A stretch of DNA of 64,000 bases from Polyangiaceae bacterium (GTDB lineage: Bacteria > Myxococcota_A > Polyangia > Polyangiales > Polyangiaceae). Position 1 is the stretch's first letter, and every line of letters starts with the position of its first letter. Position numbers and translations under genes: made by a program. Location of the stretch: assembly GCA_020849655.1 (NCBI GenBank), contig JADLFU010000044.1, forward strand, positions 1 through 64,000. Reading direction: 5' to 3'. Shown piece after piece: positions 17,901-26,498 of this stretch. The notes beneath the pieces are model-generated. The model made no database searches. It was not told the origin of the DNA and worked only from the letters and a program-made list of their open reading frames with translations.

Positions 17901-18956
17901 CTACTCGGGCGCCAGCGGGACGACGCGCGCCCCTTCGCCGTGCAGACCGTCGTCGCCGATCGACTCGACCCGCATCTGCTCGAGCCCCACATGGCTCCCG
18001 ACGCGCACGGGGACGGAGCGCGAGAACGCCGTGCGGCCGTGGCGCGAGCGAACGAGCGCGAGGCGCCGTTCACCGGCGCCACCGATCGCCGTGACCTCGA
18101 GCTCGGCGATGGGAAAACAGGGGAGCGCCGCGGCCGTGAGCGGGGGGCCCTCGTCGGGGCAGCTCGGCGCGTCCGGCTCGCCGCGCGACGGGAGGTGCCC
18201 CCCGTCGACGGCGAGCTTCTTCCCCTTCACTCGGAGGCGACCCCCTCCGAGCTCGATGGCGTGGCTCAAGAGGAGGCAGAGGTCGACCCCCCGCCCGACG
18301 ACGGTCATGTCGCCGACCTCGACGAGCGACTCGGGCGCGTCGACCGTCAGGCGGTTGAGATCTGCGTTCAGCCGGAGGAGGCCTCGAACCACCTTGGCCC
18401 GCACGAAGCTGACGTCGATCTTCTCGGCGCAGCCGGGGACGCCCGTCGACTTCGGGGAGGGCCGTTCGCGCGTGATGCTCCACGGGGCGAGCCACTCCGC
18501 GCCGTCGAGGGCGAAGTGATCGACGAGGACCTTGCGGTCGTTGGCGGCGTCGACCAGCGAGTCGAACGCCTTCTTCGCGCTGTCGCCGCCGATCGCCCCG
18601 GTCAGCCGCACGGGGTGGACGCCGAGGATGACGATCGGCCTCTCGTGGAGACGCGACAGGAGCAGCGCGGCGTCCTCGAGCTGCGCGCCGCGAAGGCACG
18701 CGGTGGTCCCGGAGGGCGTGCACGACGGGGGAGGGGAGACGGCGCGCGCCGACGCCGAAGCGCTCGCGACGGGCGCGCTCGGCGGGGGAGGTGCGCTCGC
18801 GGCAGCGCTCACGAGGGGGCTCGGCGCGGGCGGCGCGCCCGAAGCGGGCGCCGGGGCCGAAGGCTCGCGGGCGCACGCCGAGACGAGCGACGCGAGGACC
18901 GCGGCGATGCCGAGGGCGCGCGCGCGGCTCGAAGGGCGCGGCTCCGATCCCCTCAC
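17901..18956 (-). CDS. Hypothetical lipoprotein
   Basis: 351 residues from the GTG at 18956. The N-terminus has several Arg, a hydrophobic run and the lipobox VSAC (about residue 28), followed by a roughly 55-residue Ala/Pro/Ser tether. The rest (from about 80) has two Cys pairs, a DLCLLL segment and a beta-rich C-terminal part. I do not recognise a family. The gene stands alone between yfiH and a region of dead transposases and is bracketed by the 58-bp direct repeat that copies the yfiH end, so it may have arrived with that rearrangement. Confidence 0.7.
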   Translation of the reverse strand: MRGSEPRPSSRARALGIAAVLASLVSACAREPSAPAPASGAPPAPSPLVSAAASAPPPPSAPVASASASARAVSPPPSCTPSGTTACLRGAQLEDAALLLSRLHERPIVILGVHPVRLTGAIGGDSAKKAFDSLVDAANDRKVLVDHFALDGAEWLAPWSITRERPSPKSTGVPGCAEKIDVSFVRAKVVRGLLRLNADLNRLTVDAPESLVEVGDMTVVGRGVDLCLLLSHAIELGGGRLRVKGKKLAVDGGHLPSRGEPDAPSCPDEGPPLTAAALPCFPIAELEVTAIGGAGERRLALVRSRHGRTAFSRSVPVRVGSHVGLEQMRVESIGDDGLHGEGARVVPLAPE

Positions 18957-19119
18957 CGCCCCGCCCCGTCCTTCACCCGGATCACGCAGCGGAGGCCCGA
19001 CCGGACCTCGTCGACTGCGCACACCTCGTTGGTGCACCGGAAAATCAAACGCCCTCCGCGGCGTGGCCGAGGCGGGGCGAGCCCGCGAAGAACGGCGTCA
19101 ATTTCGTCGATTTGCAGAC
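18957..19119. other. Intergenic, no gene seen
   Basis: Sequence between the lipoprotein start and the first transposase remnant. Base composition is less GC-biased than genes nearby (AT-rich patches near 19040-19130). No convincing frame or RNA gene. Confidence 0.4.
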
Positions 19120-19379
19120 GGTATCACACATCCGCCCCACGACCACCGCCGCCGCCGCGCCTTGCGGCGCAGGACGGTGCTTCGCCAGTACGGCGGCCCG
19201 CGGCTCGGGCTGCGCTCGGGCACGTCGCCAGCTCGCTCGCAGGTACGCGCGCACGCTCTTCGGATCGGTGACCATCGCGACGAGCTACATGCGGCCGCTG
19301 CACTTGGGGCACCTGAGCACGTCGATGGACGGGCATCTCGGCACTTCGGCTTCTCGCCCTTCTCGGCCTGCGTGTGCAT
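19120..19379 (-). pseudogene. Remnant of an IS91/Y2-type transposase C-terminus
   Basis: Read on the minus strand, one frame gives LRCPKCSGRM, then an in-frame TAG, then LVAMVTDPKSVRAYLRAS. A second frame then continues with PERSPSRGPPYWRSTVLRRK. Joined, these match the conserved tail of transposases with a CPxC...RM...VTDPKSV...RGPPYW...LRRK pattern, common in myxobacterial genomes and close to the Y2/IS91 group. One stop and one frameshift within 90 codons show that it is dead. Family assignment is from motif memory and moderate. Confidence 0.6.
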
Positions 19380-19433
19380 TCCGGCGATAGTGAACGGACC
19401 GGCGCATTGTCAACACCGACGTCGGAGCGAAGC

Positions 19434-19735
19434 GACGTGCTCTCTCACCTGGCCGACGCGCGCCACCTGCTGCTCGAGAACCGCGAAAACCTGGACGAGC
19501 GACAGTCCTCCAGGCTGGGGGTCACCTGCTGAATATCAACATCGCCACGGTGAAGCCGTACCTGCTGAAGGAGCAGCTGCGCAGCTCTGGTCCTACACGA
19601 CCCCACAGTGGGCCGGTCGGCTCCTGAACCAGTGGACCGCCACCGTCATGCGCACCCGGCTCGAGCCGTTCCGCGCGGCGGCCCGATCGGTCCGAGCCGG
19701 CCGGCCCACCATCCTCGACCGGTTCGTACGCGACC
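19434..19735 (+). pseudogene. Remnant of an ISL3-type transposase
   Basis: Three short frame pieces join into the C-terminal part of an ISL3/IS204-like DDE transposase: LADARHLLLENRENLDERQ (stop follows), LNINIATVKPYLLKEQLR, and after a frame change LWSYTTPQWAGRLLNQW with a following RLEPF. In the family this segment reads as a Leu-rich helix, AYxLKExLR, then LxxWxxxA. At least two frameshifts are present. It lies on the strand opposite to the neighbouring Y2-type remnant, so two separate insertions decayed here. Confidence 0.55.
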
Positions 19736-19891
19736 CAGTGCGCCACGGCGCGCGCCAGCTCTCGTCGGACATCCAACGTGGACAATCGGAGGTCCGTCGG
19801 ACACCTTCAGTGCGTGCGCCAGCGCATCGAGAACCACCGACCCTGGCGCATCGAGAACACCGAGAAGCACGCTCCGTGGGCACCCCTCCCC

Positions 19892-19949
19892 TCTCGGTCC
19901 GCAGGGACGGCCGCGCGCGCGGCGGGCCCCTCGCCGCCACCTCGCCGCG
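19892..19949 (+). repeat. Copied 3' fragment of the yfiH-like gene
   Basis: 58 bp match 17691-17748 (end of the yfiH-like gene) at 51 of 58 positions in the same orientation. The encoded VRRDGRARGGPLAA parallels YRRDGRASGRHLAA. The two copies bracket about 2.1 kb holding a lipoprotein gene and two dead transposases. Confidence 0.75.
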
Positions 19950-20026
19950 CAGGGCTTGCGACGATGCACCGCGGCATCCGAGCGCGGTGGAGACTTCGCG
20001 CGAGCCGTCGTAAGAGCGCGGGCGCC

Positions 20027-21394
20027 ATGCCCCGCAACGTCCACGACGACATCCTCGGCACCATCGGAGACACCCCGCTCGTGCGGCTCAACCGCGTCGT
20101 CGGCGACGTCGCGGCGACCGTCTACGCGAAGGTCGAGACGTTCAACCCCGGCCACAGCATCAAGGACCGGATGGCGAAGAAGATGATCGAGGACGCCGAG
20201 GCGCGCGGCCTGCTGAAGCCCGGCTCGACGATCATCGAGGGCACGAGCGGCAACACCGGCATGGGCCTCGCGATCGCGGCGATCGTGAAGGGCTACCGCT
20301 GCATCTTCACGACGACCGACAAGCAGTCGCGAGAGAAGGTCGACGCGCTGCGCGCCTTCGGCGCCGAGGTCATCGTCTGCCCGACCGACGTCGATCCGGA
20401 GGACCCACGCTCGTACTACTCGGTGTCGTCGCGCCTCGAGAAGGAGACCCCCAACTCGTGGAAGGCCAACCAGTACGACAACCGGAGCAACGCCCAGGCG
20501 CACTACGAGACGACGGGCCCGGAGCTGTGGGAGCAGACGGGCGGCAAGATCGACCACCTCGTCGCGGGCGTCGGCACCGGCGGCACGCTGTGCGGCACCG
20601 GGCGGTTCCTGAAGGAGAAGAACCCCCACCTCAAGGTGTGGGGCATCGACACCTACGGATCGGTGTTCAAGAAGTACAAGGAGACGGGCGTCTTCGACAA
20701 GCACGAGATCTACCCGTACGTCACCGAGGGCATCGGCGAGGATTTCCTCCCCGAGAACGTCGACTTCTCCGTCGTCGATCACTTCGAGAAGGTGACCGAC
20801 CGCGACGCCGCCCTCTACACCCGCGAGATCGTGCGGCAGGAGGGCATCTGGGTGGGCTACTCGGCCGGCTCGGCGATCGGCGGGATCCTCCAGCTGAAGG
20901 ACAGGTTCAAGGCGGGCGAGACGGTGGTCGTCATCTTCCACGATCACGGCACGCGCTACGTCGGCAAGATGTTCAACCCCGAGTGGATGCGCATGATGGG
21001 CTACGAGTCCGTCCCCGGCCCGACCGCGCGCGACCTCGTGAAGAACAAGAAGGTCGCGGACGTCGTCGGCGTCGAGGAGACGGACACCGTCGCCGCCGCC
21101 GTCGAGCGGATGAGCGCCCATGACTTCTCGCAGATCCTGGTCGTGCGCGAGCAGCGCATCGTCGGCTCGCTGAGCGAGGCGCACGTCTACGCGCGCATCG
21201 TCGACGATCCGGCCATCCGCGGCGAGAAGGTGCACAAGATCATGCAGAAGGCGTTCCGCTACGTCGACATCGAGACGCCGGTCTCCCTGCTCGCGCGGAT
21301 GATCACGCCCGAGAGCCCCGCGGTGCTCGTGCGCGATTTCCCGGCCGACAAGACGTACATCCTCACGGGCTACGACATCCTCGCCGCCATCTGA
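20027..21394 (+). CDS. Cystathionine beta-synthase (PLP domain plus CBS pair)
   Basis: 455 residues. The fold-type II PLP domain has the Schiff-base lysine K46 in GHSIKDRM, the phosphate loop EGTSGNTGMG and GVGTGGTLCGTG. From about 340 to the end are two CBS domains (VVGVEETDTVAAAVERM... and the final segment). This is the layout of eukaryote-like cystathionine beta-synthases, which condense homocysteine with serine (or O-acetylserine) and are tuned by ligand binding to the CBS pair. The ATG at 20027 was chosen because the conserved domain starts at once. Cysteine synthase activity is an alternative. Confidence 0.9.
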   Translation: MPRNVHDDILGTIGDTPLVRLNRVVGDVAATVYAKVETFNPGHSIKDRMAKKMIEDAEARGLLKPGSTIIEGTSGNTGMGLAIAAIVKGYRCIFTTTDKQSREKVDALRAFGAEVIVCPTDVDPEDPRSYYSVSSRLEKETPNSWKANQYDNRSNAQAHYETTGPELWEQTGGKIDHLVAGVGTGGTLCGTGRFLKEKNPHLKVWGIDTYGSVFKKYKETGVFDKHEIYPYVTEGIGEDFLPENVDFSVVDHFEKVTDRDAALYTREIVRQEGIWVGYSAGSAIGGILQLKDRFKAGETVVVIFHDHGTRYVGKMFNPEWMRMMGYESVPGPTARDLVKNKKVADVVGVEETDTVAAAVERMSAHDFSQILVVREQRIVGSLSEAHVYARIVDDPAIRGEKVHKIMQKAFRYVDIETPVSLLARMITPESPAVLVRDFPADKTYILTGYDILAAI

Positions 21395-21459
21395 CCGCAC
21401 GCTCCTGGCGAAAAGTTCCGCCGCGATCGAACGCGTCGCGGGCGCCGCCGCACCGCGAG

Positions 21460-21465
21460 TAGGGT
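21460..21465 (+). promoter_or_regulatory. Putative -10 box TAGGGT before the OPT gene
   Basis: AGTAGGGT ends 9 nt before the ATG of the transporter gene, and no Shine-Dalgarno sequence lies between. A transcript begun from this box would start within a few bases of the start codon. Confidence 0.45.
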
Positions 21466-21474
21466 CGGCCGCGC

Positions 21475-23355
21475 ATGTCGACCGCGCCAAAGACCCCGCT
21501 CCTGCCCCGCCTGCTGCCGATCGACAGCGTCGGCTACTACGTGTTCCTGGGCGCGGTCGCGGTGTTCGTGCTCGGGCCGCTCGGCGGCGTGACGGCGGCG
21601 TACATGAACTTCTCGCTGGGGTTCTTCGTCGGCGGGCAGGTGCTCGCGGGCATCCTCGGCTCGGTCATCACGTACTTCTACGGGCCCGAGGGCAAGCACG
21701 GCGCCAACTACATGCAGACGGCGGCGGCGTCGGTCGCGTCGATGGCGGCGATGGGCGTGCTCATCCAGGCGATGGTGTGGCTCGGGCTGCCCGAGCCCGC
21801 GACGTGGAAGCTCATCCTCTACTACCTCTGCGTCGGCCTGTTCGGCATCGGCGTCGGGATGCTGTACACGCCCATCCTCGTCGACAAGCTGCAGCTGACG
21901 TACCCGTCGGGCCTCGCGGTCGCCAACATCCTCCGGGCGCTCACCGACGTGCGGCTGCTGAAGCGGAGCGTCGGGCAGCTGTTCACTGGCATCGGCGTCG
22001 GCGCGGCGCTGCCGCTCCTGGTCGAGAAGGGCGCGGGCCTGCCCGGCGTCGCCGTCATCGCCGCGTCCGGCCTCAGCACGTCGACCATCGGCGCCGCGAT
22101 GATCGTGGGCGCGCGCATCACCCTGCCCGCGACGCTGTACGCGTACGGGCTTCACTTGTTGACGCCGTGGTTCGTCTCGCAGGGGTGGCTGGGCCCGAAG
22201 GATCCCGCGCGCAAGTTCGCGTTCCTCATCGCGCTCGGGATGATCATGGGCGCCGCGCTCGTCGACATCTCGCTCATCCTCCGCCAGGCGGTGGCGCAGC
22301 TGCGCGGGGCGGGCGCCGCCCCGAAGGAGCCCGTCCCCGGCGAAGCGTGGAAGCAGACGAACACCCGGCGCCTGATCGCCTTCGTCGCGGCGGCAGGGAT
22401 CGCCGTCATCGTCGTGTCGCACGCGCTGCTCGGCGTGCCGCTCGGGTGGGTCTTGTTCGCGGTCGCCTTCAGCTTCCTGATGATGCTGGTGAACGGCATC
22501 AGCCTCGGCATCACCGACTCCAACCCCATCTCGACGGCGTTCGTGCTCAGCATCGTCTCGATGGCGGCGCTCGGGCTGATGGACCCCATCGCGGGGCTGC
22601 TCGCGGGCAGCATCGTGTTCATCGTCTGCAGCATCGGCGGTGACATGCAGCAAGACCGCTCGACGGGCTGGCGCCTCGGCACCAACCGCACGATCCAGTT
22701 TCGCTACCAGGTGGTCGGCGTGCTGCTCGGCGCGGTGCTCGCGGTCTTCATGGCGAAGCTGTTCATGGAGGCGTACCCCGTGCTCAAGATCGACGTGCAC
22801 TCGAAGCCCGAGGCCAAGGTCGATCAGTGGCAGAGCGCGATGACGTACAAGTTCGTCGGCGCCCTGCGCGGCATCACCTCGCCGAAGAGCTACCAGGTGC
22901 CCGCCATCCTCGTGGGCGTCGCCATCGGCGTCGTCACCGAGGCCGCGCGCAAGCTCATCAAGGGCAACGCGCGCTACAAGGCTTGGGCGGCGGAGCGGGG
23001 CTTCGCGTTCGACTTCGCCCTCGACGCCGCGCTCCTTCCGTCGCCGTACGCGTCGTCGTTCGCCGGGTTCGTCGAGCTGACCACGTGCGTGTGGTGGGGC
23101 GCGGGCGGGCTGCTCTCCTCCGCGTGGAACACGATCGCGAAGAAGCAGGCGCGGCCGGCCGAGGGCGCGGAGGATCTCCCCGAGGACATGTCGACGACGT
23201 CGCTCGTCGGCGGCGGCCTCATCGCGGGCGACTCGATCGCGGCGCTGGTGCTCGGCGTGCTGGGGCTCATCCACAGCGGCGCGCTCGGGAAGATCTTCCT
23301 CGGGCAGGCGCCCCCCGCGCCGCCCGCCGGATCGGTCACGCCGCCCGCGCCCTGA
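21475..23355 (+). CDS. OPT-family oligopeptide transporter
   Basis: 626 residues with about 14 hydrophobic segments spread over the chain. Motifs fit the OPT family: an N-terminal GGxxAAYMNFSLGFFVGGQ segment, TYPSGLAVANILRAL (about 142-156, the substrate-motif region), GITDSNPIS and GDMQQDRSTGWRLGTN. OPT carriers move small peptides or metal-chelate complexes across the inner membrane with protons. Length is usual for prokaryotic OPTs. It has its own short-leader promoter box and no associated peptidase. Substrate is unknown. Confidence 0.9.
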   Translation: MSTAPKTPLLPRLLPIDSVGYYVFLGAVAVFVLGPLGGVTAAYMNFSLGFFVGGQVLAGILGSVITYFYGPEGKHGANYMQTAAASVASMAAMGVLIQAMVWLGLPEPATWKLILYYLCVGLFGIGVGMLYTPILVDKLQLTYPSGLAVANILRALTDVRLLKRSVGQLFTGIGVGAALPLLVEKGAGLPGVAVIAASGLSTSTIGAAMIVGARITLPATLYAYGLHLLTPWFVSQGWLGPKDPARKFAFLIALGMIMGAALVDISLILRQAVAQLRGAGAAPKEPVPGEAWKQTNTRRLIAFVAAAGIAVIVVSHALLGVPLGWVLFAVAFSFLMMLVNGISLGITDSNPISTAFVLSIVSMAALGLMDPIAGLLAGSIVFIVCSIGGDMQQDRSTGWRLGTNRTIQFRYQVVGVLLGAVLAVFMAKLFMEAYPVLKIDVHSKPEAKVDQWQSAMTYKFVGALRGITSPKSYQVPAILVGVAIGVVTEAARKLIKGNARYKAWAAERGFAFDFALDAALLPSPYASSFAGFVELTTCVWWGAGGLLSSAWNTIAKKQARPAEGAEDLPEDMSTTSLVGGGLIAGDSIAALVLGVLGLIHSGALGKIFLGQAPPAPPAGSVTPPAP

Positions 23356-23388
23356 GGCTCGCAGGGCGTCGGCCGGCCACGTGGCTCG

Positions 23389-24615
23389 TCACGGGGCGGC
23401 GATGCGGATGAGCACCACGGTGACGTTGTCGCGGCCGCCGTGATCGTTCGCGGTCTCGACGAGCCGCCGCGCGCACCTGTCGAGGTCGCGCTCCTCGTTG
23501 AGGATGTCGAGCGCCTCGTCGTCGGCGAGCATCTTCGTCAGGCCGTCGGAGCAGAGCAGGTACGTGTCGCCCACCTGCGGATCGTCGGCGCCGAACTCCA
23601 CCTCGATCAGGCTCGCGATGCCGACGGCGCGCGTCAGCCGCGCGGCGAGCGGGCCGGTGACGCCGGTGGCCTCGCCGATCGTGTGGTCGCGCGTCAGCTG
23701 CTCCATCACCCCGCCGCGCACGCGGTAGAGGCGGCTGTCTCCGACGTGGGCGTAGTACGCGCGCTGCTTGTTCGGCGAGAAGCGGATGGCCACGATCGTC
23801 GTGCCCATGCCCTCGAGCTTCCGGTCGCCCTGCGCGACGTTGAAGATCGCGCGGTTGGCCATCGCGATCGAGCGGGCGAGCTCGTCGCCGCGCCGCGGGC
23901 GGCCGTGCACCGCCTCGCCCTCGAACCTGTCGGCGCGGAACGCGCGCTCCACCGTCTCGCACGCGAGCTGGCTCGCGAGCTCGCCGCCCGCGTAGCCGCC
24001 CATCCCGTCGGCGACGACGTACAGCGAGAAGTCGTCGAGCGAGAGGTAGCTGTCTTCGTTCTGGGCGCGCCGCCGGCCGGTGTCCGTGTGGGCGACGGCG
24101 GTGACGAGGATGCGCGCCTGCGGGCCCGTCGGATCGGACGGCGGCGGGCCGTCGACGTCGACGTCCATGTCGTCGGACATCGGCGGCGGCCGGGCGGTGT
24201 CCTTGTCCTCCGGGCGGACGGCCTTGCCGAGCAGCGCGGCCGGGACGGCGCCGACGAGCGTCATGTCGTCGTCGGCGTGCGCGTCGGCGCCGGCCTTCGG
24301 GTTCTCGCCGGAGCGCGACAGCGCCACGAGCGCGGCGGGCACCCTGCCCACCATCGTGATGTCGTCGTCGTGCGCGGCGGCGGCAGCGGGCTTGCCCTTC
24401 GCGACGAAGGTGATCTCGTCCTCGTCCGGCCTCGTCCTCGCCTCGCCCGGCTGGGACACCGGGGGGTTGAGCGCGCTCGGCGCGAGATCGGCGGGCACGG
24501 GCGGGGGCGGCGGCATGTCGCCGCGACGCGCGGGGCGCTGCTTGCGCCAGGGCTCCGCCCAGACCAGGTAGAGCGCCACGACCGTCAGCACTACGATCAG
24601 CGCGACGAGGTGCAT
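23389..24615 (-). CDS. PP2C-type Ser/Thr protein phosphatase, membrane-anchored
   Basis: 408 residues. Residues 2-19 are a membrane segment, so the enzyme is anchored with its bulk in the cytoplasm. A long acidic, low-complexity stretch follows with three copies of a DD(D/E)xTxVG-like element (DEDEITFVAKG, DDDITMVGRVP, DDDMTLVGAVP). The PP2C domain starts about residue 165 with the family acids: RRAQNEDS, VADGMGG, AHVGDSRLYR and GGRDNVTVVL. It should reverse the Ser/Thr kinases found here. The Thr in each repeated element may itself be a phosphosite (inference). The upstream yebC frame runs through the whole gene in another frame. Confidence 0.9.
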   Translation of the reverse strand: MHLVALIVVLTVVALYLVWAEPWRKQRPARRGDMPPPPPVPADLAPSALNPPVSQPGEARTRPDEDEITFVAKGKPAAAAAHDDDITMVGRVPAALVALSRSGENPKAGADAHADDDMTLVGAVPAALLGKAVRPEDKDTARPPPMSDDMDVDVDGPPPSDPTGPQARILVTAVAHTDTGRRRAQNEDSYLSLDDFSLYVVADGMGGYAGGELASQLACETVERAFRADRFEGEAVHGRPRRGDELARSIAMANRAIFNVAQGDRKLEGMGTTIVAIRFSPNKQRAYYAHVGDSRLYRVRGGVMEQLTRDHTIGEATGVTGPLAARLTRAVGIASLIEVEFGADDPQVGDTYLLCSDGLTKMLADDEALDILNEERDLDRCARRLVETANDHGGRDNVTVVLIRIAAP

Positions 24616-24658
24616 TCGACCGCGGTTTTACCATCGTTCCCGCGCGAGCGGGGGATAA

Positions 24659-25405
24659 GCCGCCCGCGAGGCGCGCGAGCTCGTCGTCCGGGACGTCGAA
24701 GTCCGCGTAGACGCTCTGCACGTCGTCGTGGTCGTCGAGCATCTCGGCGAGCTGCAGGCAGAGCTCCGCGTCGCGGCCGGTCACCGGCTTCTTGATCTTC
24801 GGGACGAGATCGAAGCTCTGCGACCTAGGCGTGATGCCGGCGGACTCGACCGCCTTCGCGACCGCGTCGAGCGCGTCGACGGACGTGTAGACCTGCCACG
24901 CGTCGTCGCCGCGCGCGTAGTCGTCGGCGCCGGCGCCGACCGCGACGTCCATCAGCTGGTCCTCGGTGACGTCGAGCGGGAGCACCAGCAGGCCCTTCTT
25001 GTCGAACGCCCAGCCCGCGGTGCCGCTCTGCCCGAGCGCGCCGTTGTTGCGCTCGAAGATCTTGCGCAGCTCGGCGACGGTGCGGTTGCGGTTGTCGGTC
25101 ATCCCGTCGACGACGAACAGCGTGCCGCCGGGGCCCGTGCCCTCGTACGTGAGCTCCTCGTAGTTGACGCCGTCGAGCTCGCCGGTGCCGCGCTTGATGG
25201 CGTTGGCGATGGTGTCCTTCGGCATCTGCTGCGCCTTCGCGTCGCCGACGGCGCGGCGCAGGCGCGGGTTGCCGTTGATGTCGCCGCCGCCCATGCGGGC
25301 CGCGACCGTCAGCTCCTTGATCAGCTTCGTGAAGAGCTTGCCGCGCTTCGCGTCGGCGGCGCCCTTTCGGTGCTTGATCGTGGCCCATTTCGAGTGGCCG
25401 CTCAT
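24659..25405 (-). CDS. yebC: YebC/PmpR-family (TACO1) protein, stop codon missing
   Basis: 249 codons of clear homology from MSGHSKWATIKHRK to VPDDELARLAGG, the full usual length. A Shine-Dalgarno sequence (GAGGGAG) lies 6 nt before the ATG. The family acts as a translation-activating factor or DNA-binding regulator. No in-frame stop follows the homologous part: the frame stays open to 23336, giving a nominal 689 codons overlapping the whole phosphatase gene. The extra part is Arg-rich shadow sequence. TAA occurs in another frame 26 bases on. Either a short indel or sequencing error removed the stop, or the protein has a long odd tail. The coordinates given mark the homologous part only. Confidence 0.85.
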
Positions 25406-25552
25406 CGCGTTCTCCCTCTTCGGTTGGCTTGGCCGCCTGCGACGGCGGCGTGGACATCGTGCGCTCAGGCGCGCGGGCCCGCGGCGCGAGGCCGGGCGGG
25501 GAGCGGAGAGCTAGTACAGCTGTTGCGCAGGTTCGAGCGCGAAATCCGTGGG

Positions 25553-26491
25553 TCAGCGCTCCGCGCCCGGCGGGACGCGCGGCAGGACCAGCGTGAAAGT
25601 CGACCCGCGCCCCGGCGCGCTCTCGAGCTCGACGTGCCCGTCGTGGGCGCGCACGACGTGCTGCACGATCGCGAGGCCGAGCCCCGAGCCCTCCCGCTCG
25701 CGCGCGAGCCGATCGTCGATGCGGTAGAACTTCTGGAAGATGCGCTTGTGCTCGGCCTCCTCGATGCCGGGGCCCTCGTCGCGCACGGAGATGCGCACCT
25801 CGTCGTCGTCGGCGCGCGCCGAGACGCGGATGTGGGGCGGCTCGCCGCCGTACTTGAACGCGTTCGACAGGAGGTTCACGACCGCGTCCTGCACGGCGCC
25901 TCTGTCCCACACCACCTCGGGGAGCGCGTCGGGCAGCTCCACCTCGAGCGCGAAGCCGCGCTGCTCGCGGAGCGGCTCGAACGCGCCGACGGCGTCCTGG
26001 ACGAGGGCGGCGAGCGGCACCGGGGCCATCTCGTACACGCGCCGCCCGCTCTCCATGCGGCCCCAGTCGAGCAGGCGGTCGATGAGGTCCTGGAGGCGCT
26101 TCGACTCCTTCGTCAGCGCCTCGATGCTCCGGCGCTCGATCTCCTCGTTGCCGCGCCGGAGCGACAGCGTCTCGGTGTACAGGCGGATGCTCGTCAACGG
26201 CGTGCGCAGCTCGTGGCTCACCTTCGACACGAAGTCCGCCTGCAGCTCGCCGAGCCGCGCGTCGCGCCGCACGAACACCCAGATCAGGACGACGCCGGTG
26301 ATGACCGCGCTCGTGAACGACAGGACGAGGATGCCGAGCATGAGGTTCGCGCGGGCGTCGCCGAGCACGAGCAGCGCGACGCCGACGGAGGACAGGAGGA
26401 CGCTAGGTACGATGACCAAGGCGACCAGCAGGAGGACGATGCGGCGGTAGCCGTACGACCAGTACGAGCGGCGGGGTTTCGACGTCGGCAC
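25553..26491 (-). CDS. Membrane sensor histidine kinase, orphan
   Basis: 312 residues. Two membrane segments (about 18-44 and 50-75) are separated by only about six residues, so there is almost no periplasmic sensor. The HisKA box has the phospho-acceptor H93 (SKVSHELRTPLTS). The ATPase domain has the N box (NLLSNAFKY), the G1 box (DEGPGIEE) and the G2 box (GSGLGLAIV). No response regulator is adjacent, so its partner is elsewhere. It lies between aroE and yebC in the same direction, with only 7 bp to aroE and 147 bp to yebC. Sensing within the membrane is inferred from the minimal loop. Confidence 0.9.
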   Translation of the reverse strand: MPTSKPRRSYWSYGYRRIVLLLVALVIVPSVLLSSVGVALLVLGDARANLMLGILVLSFTSAVITGVVLIWVFVRRDARLGELQADFVSKVSHELRTPLTSIRLYTETLSLRRGNEEIERRSIEALTKESKRLQDLIDRLLDWGRMESGRRVYEMAPVPLAALVQDAVGAFEPLREQRGFALEVELPDALPEVVWDRGAVQDAVVNLLSNAFKYGGEPPHIRVSARADDDEVRISVRDEGPGIEEAEHKRIFQKFYRIDDRLAREREGSGLGLAIVQHVVRAHDGHVELESAPGRGSTFTLVLPRVPPGAER

Positions 26492-26498
26492 GCCGCGG

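Noticed and set aside
18957-20026. Intact insertion sequence
   Set aside because: Only C-terminal transposase pieces with stops and frameshifts are present. No paired terminal inverted repeats were found by eye.
23336-24658. Reading the yebC frame as a genuine 689-residue fusion protein
   Set aside because: The extra 440 residues show no domain and overlap a complete PP2C gene with all catalytic motifs in another frame.
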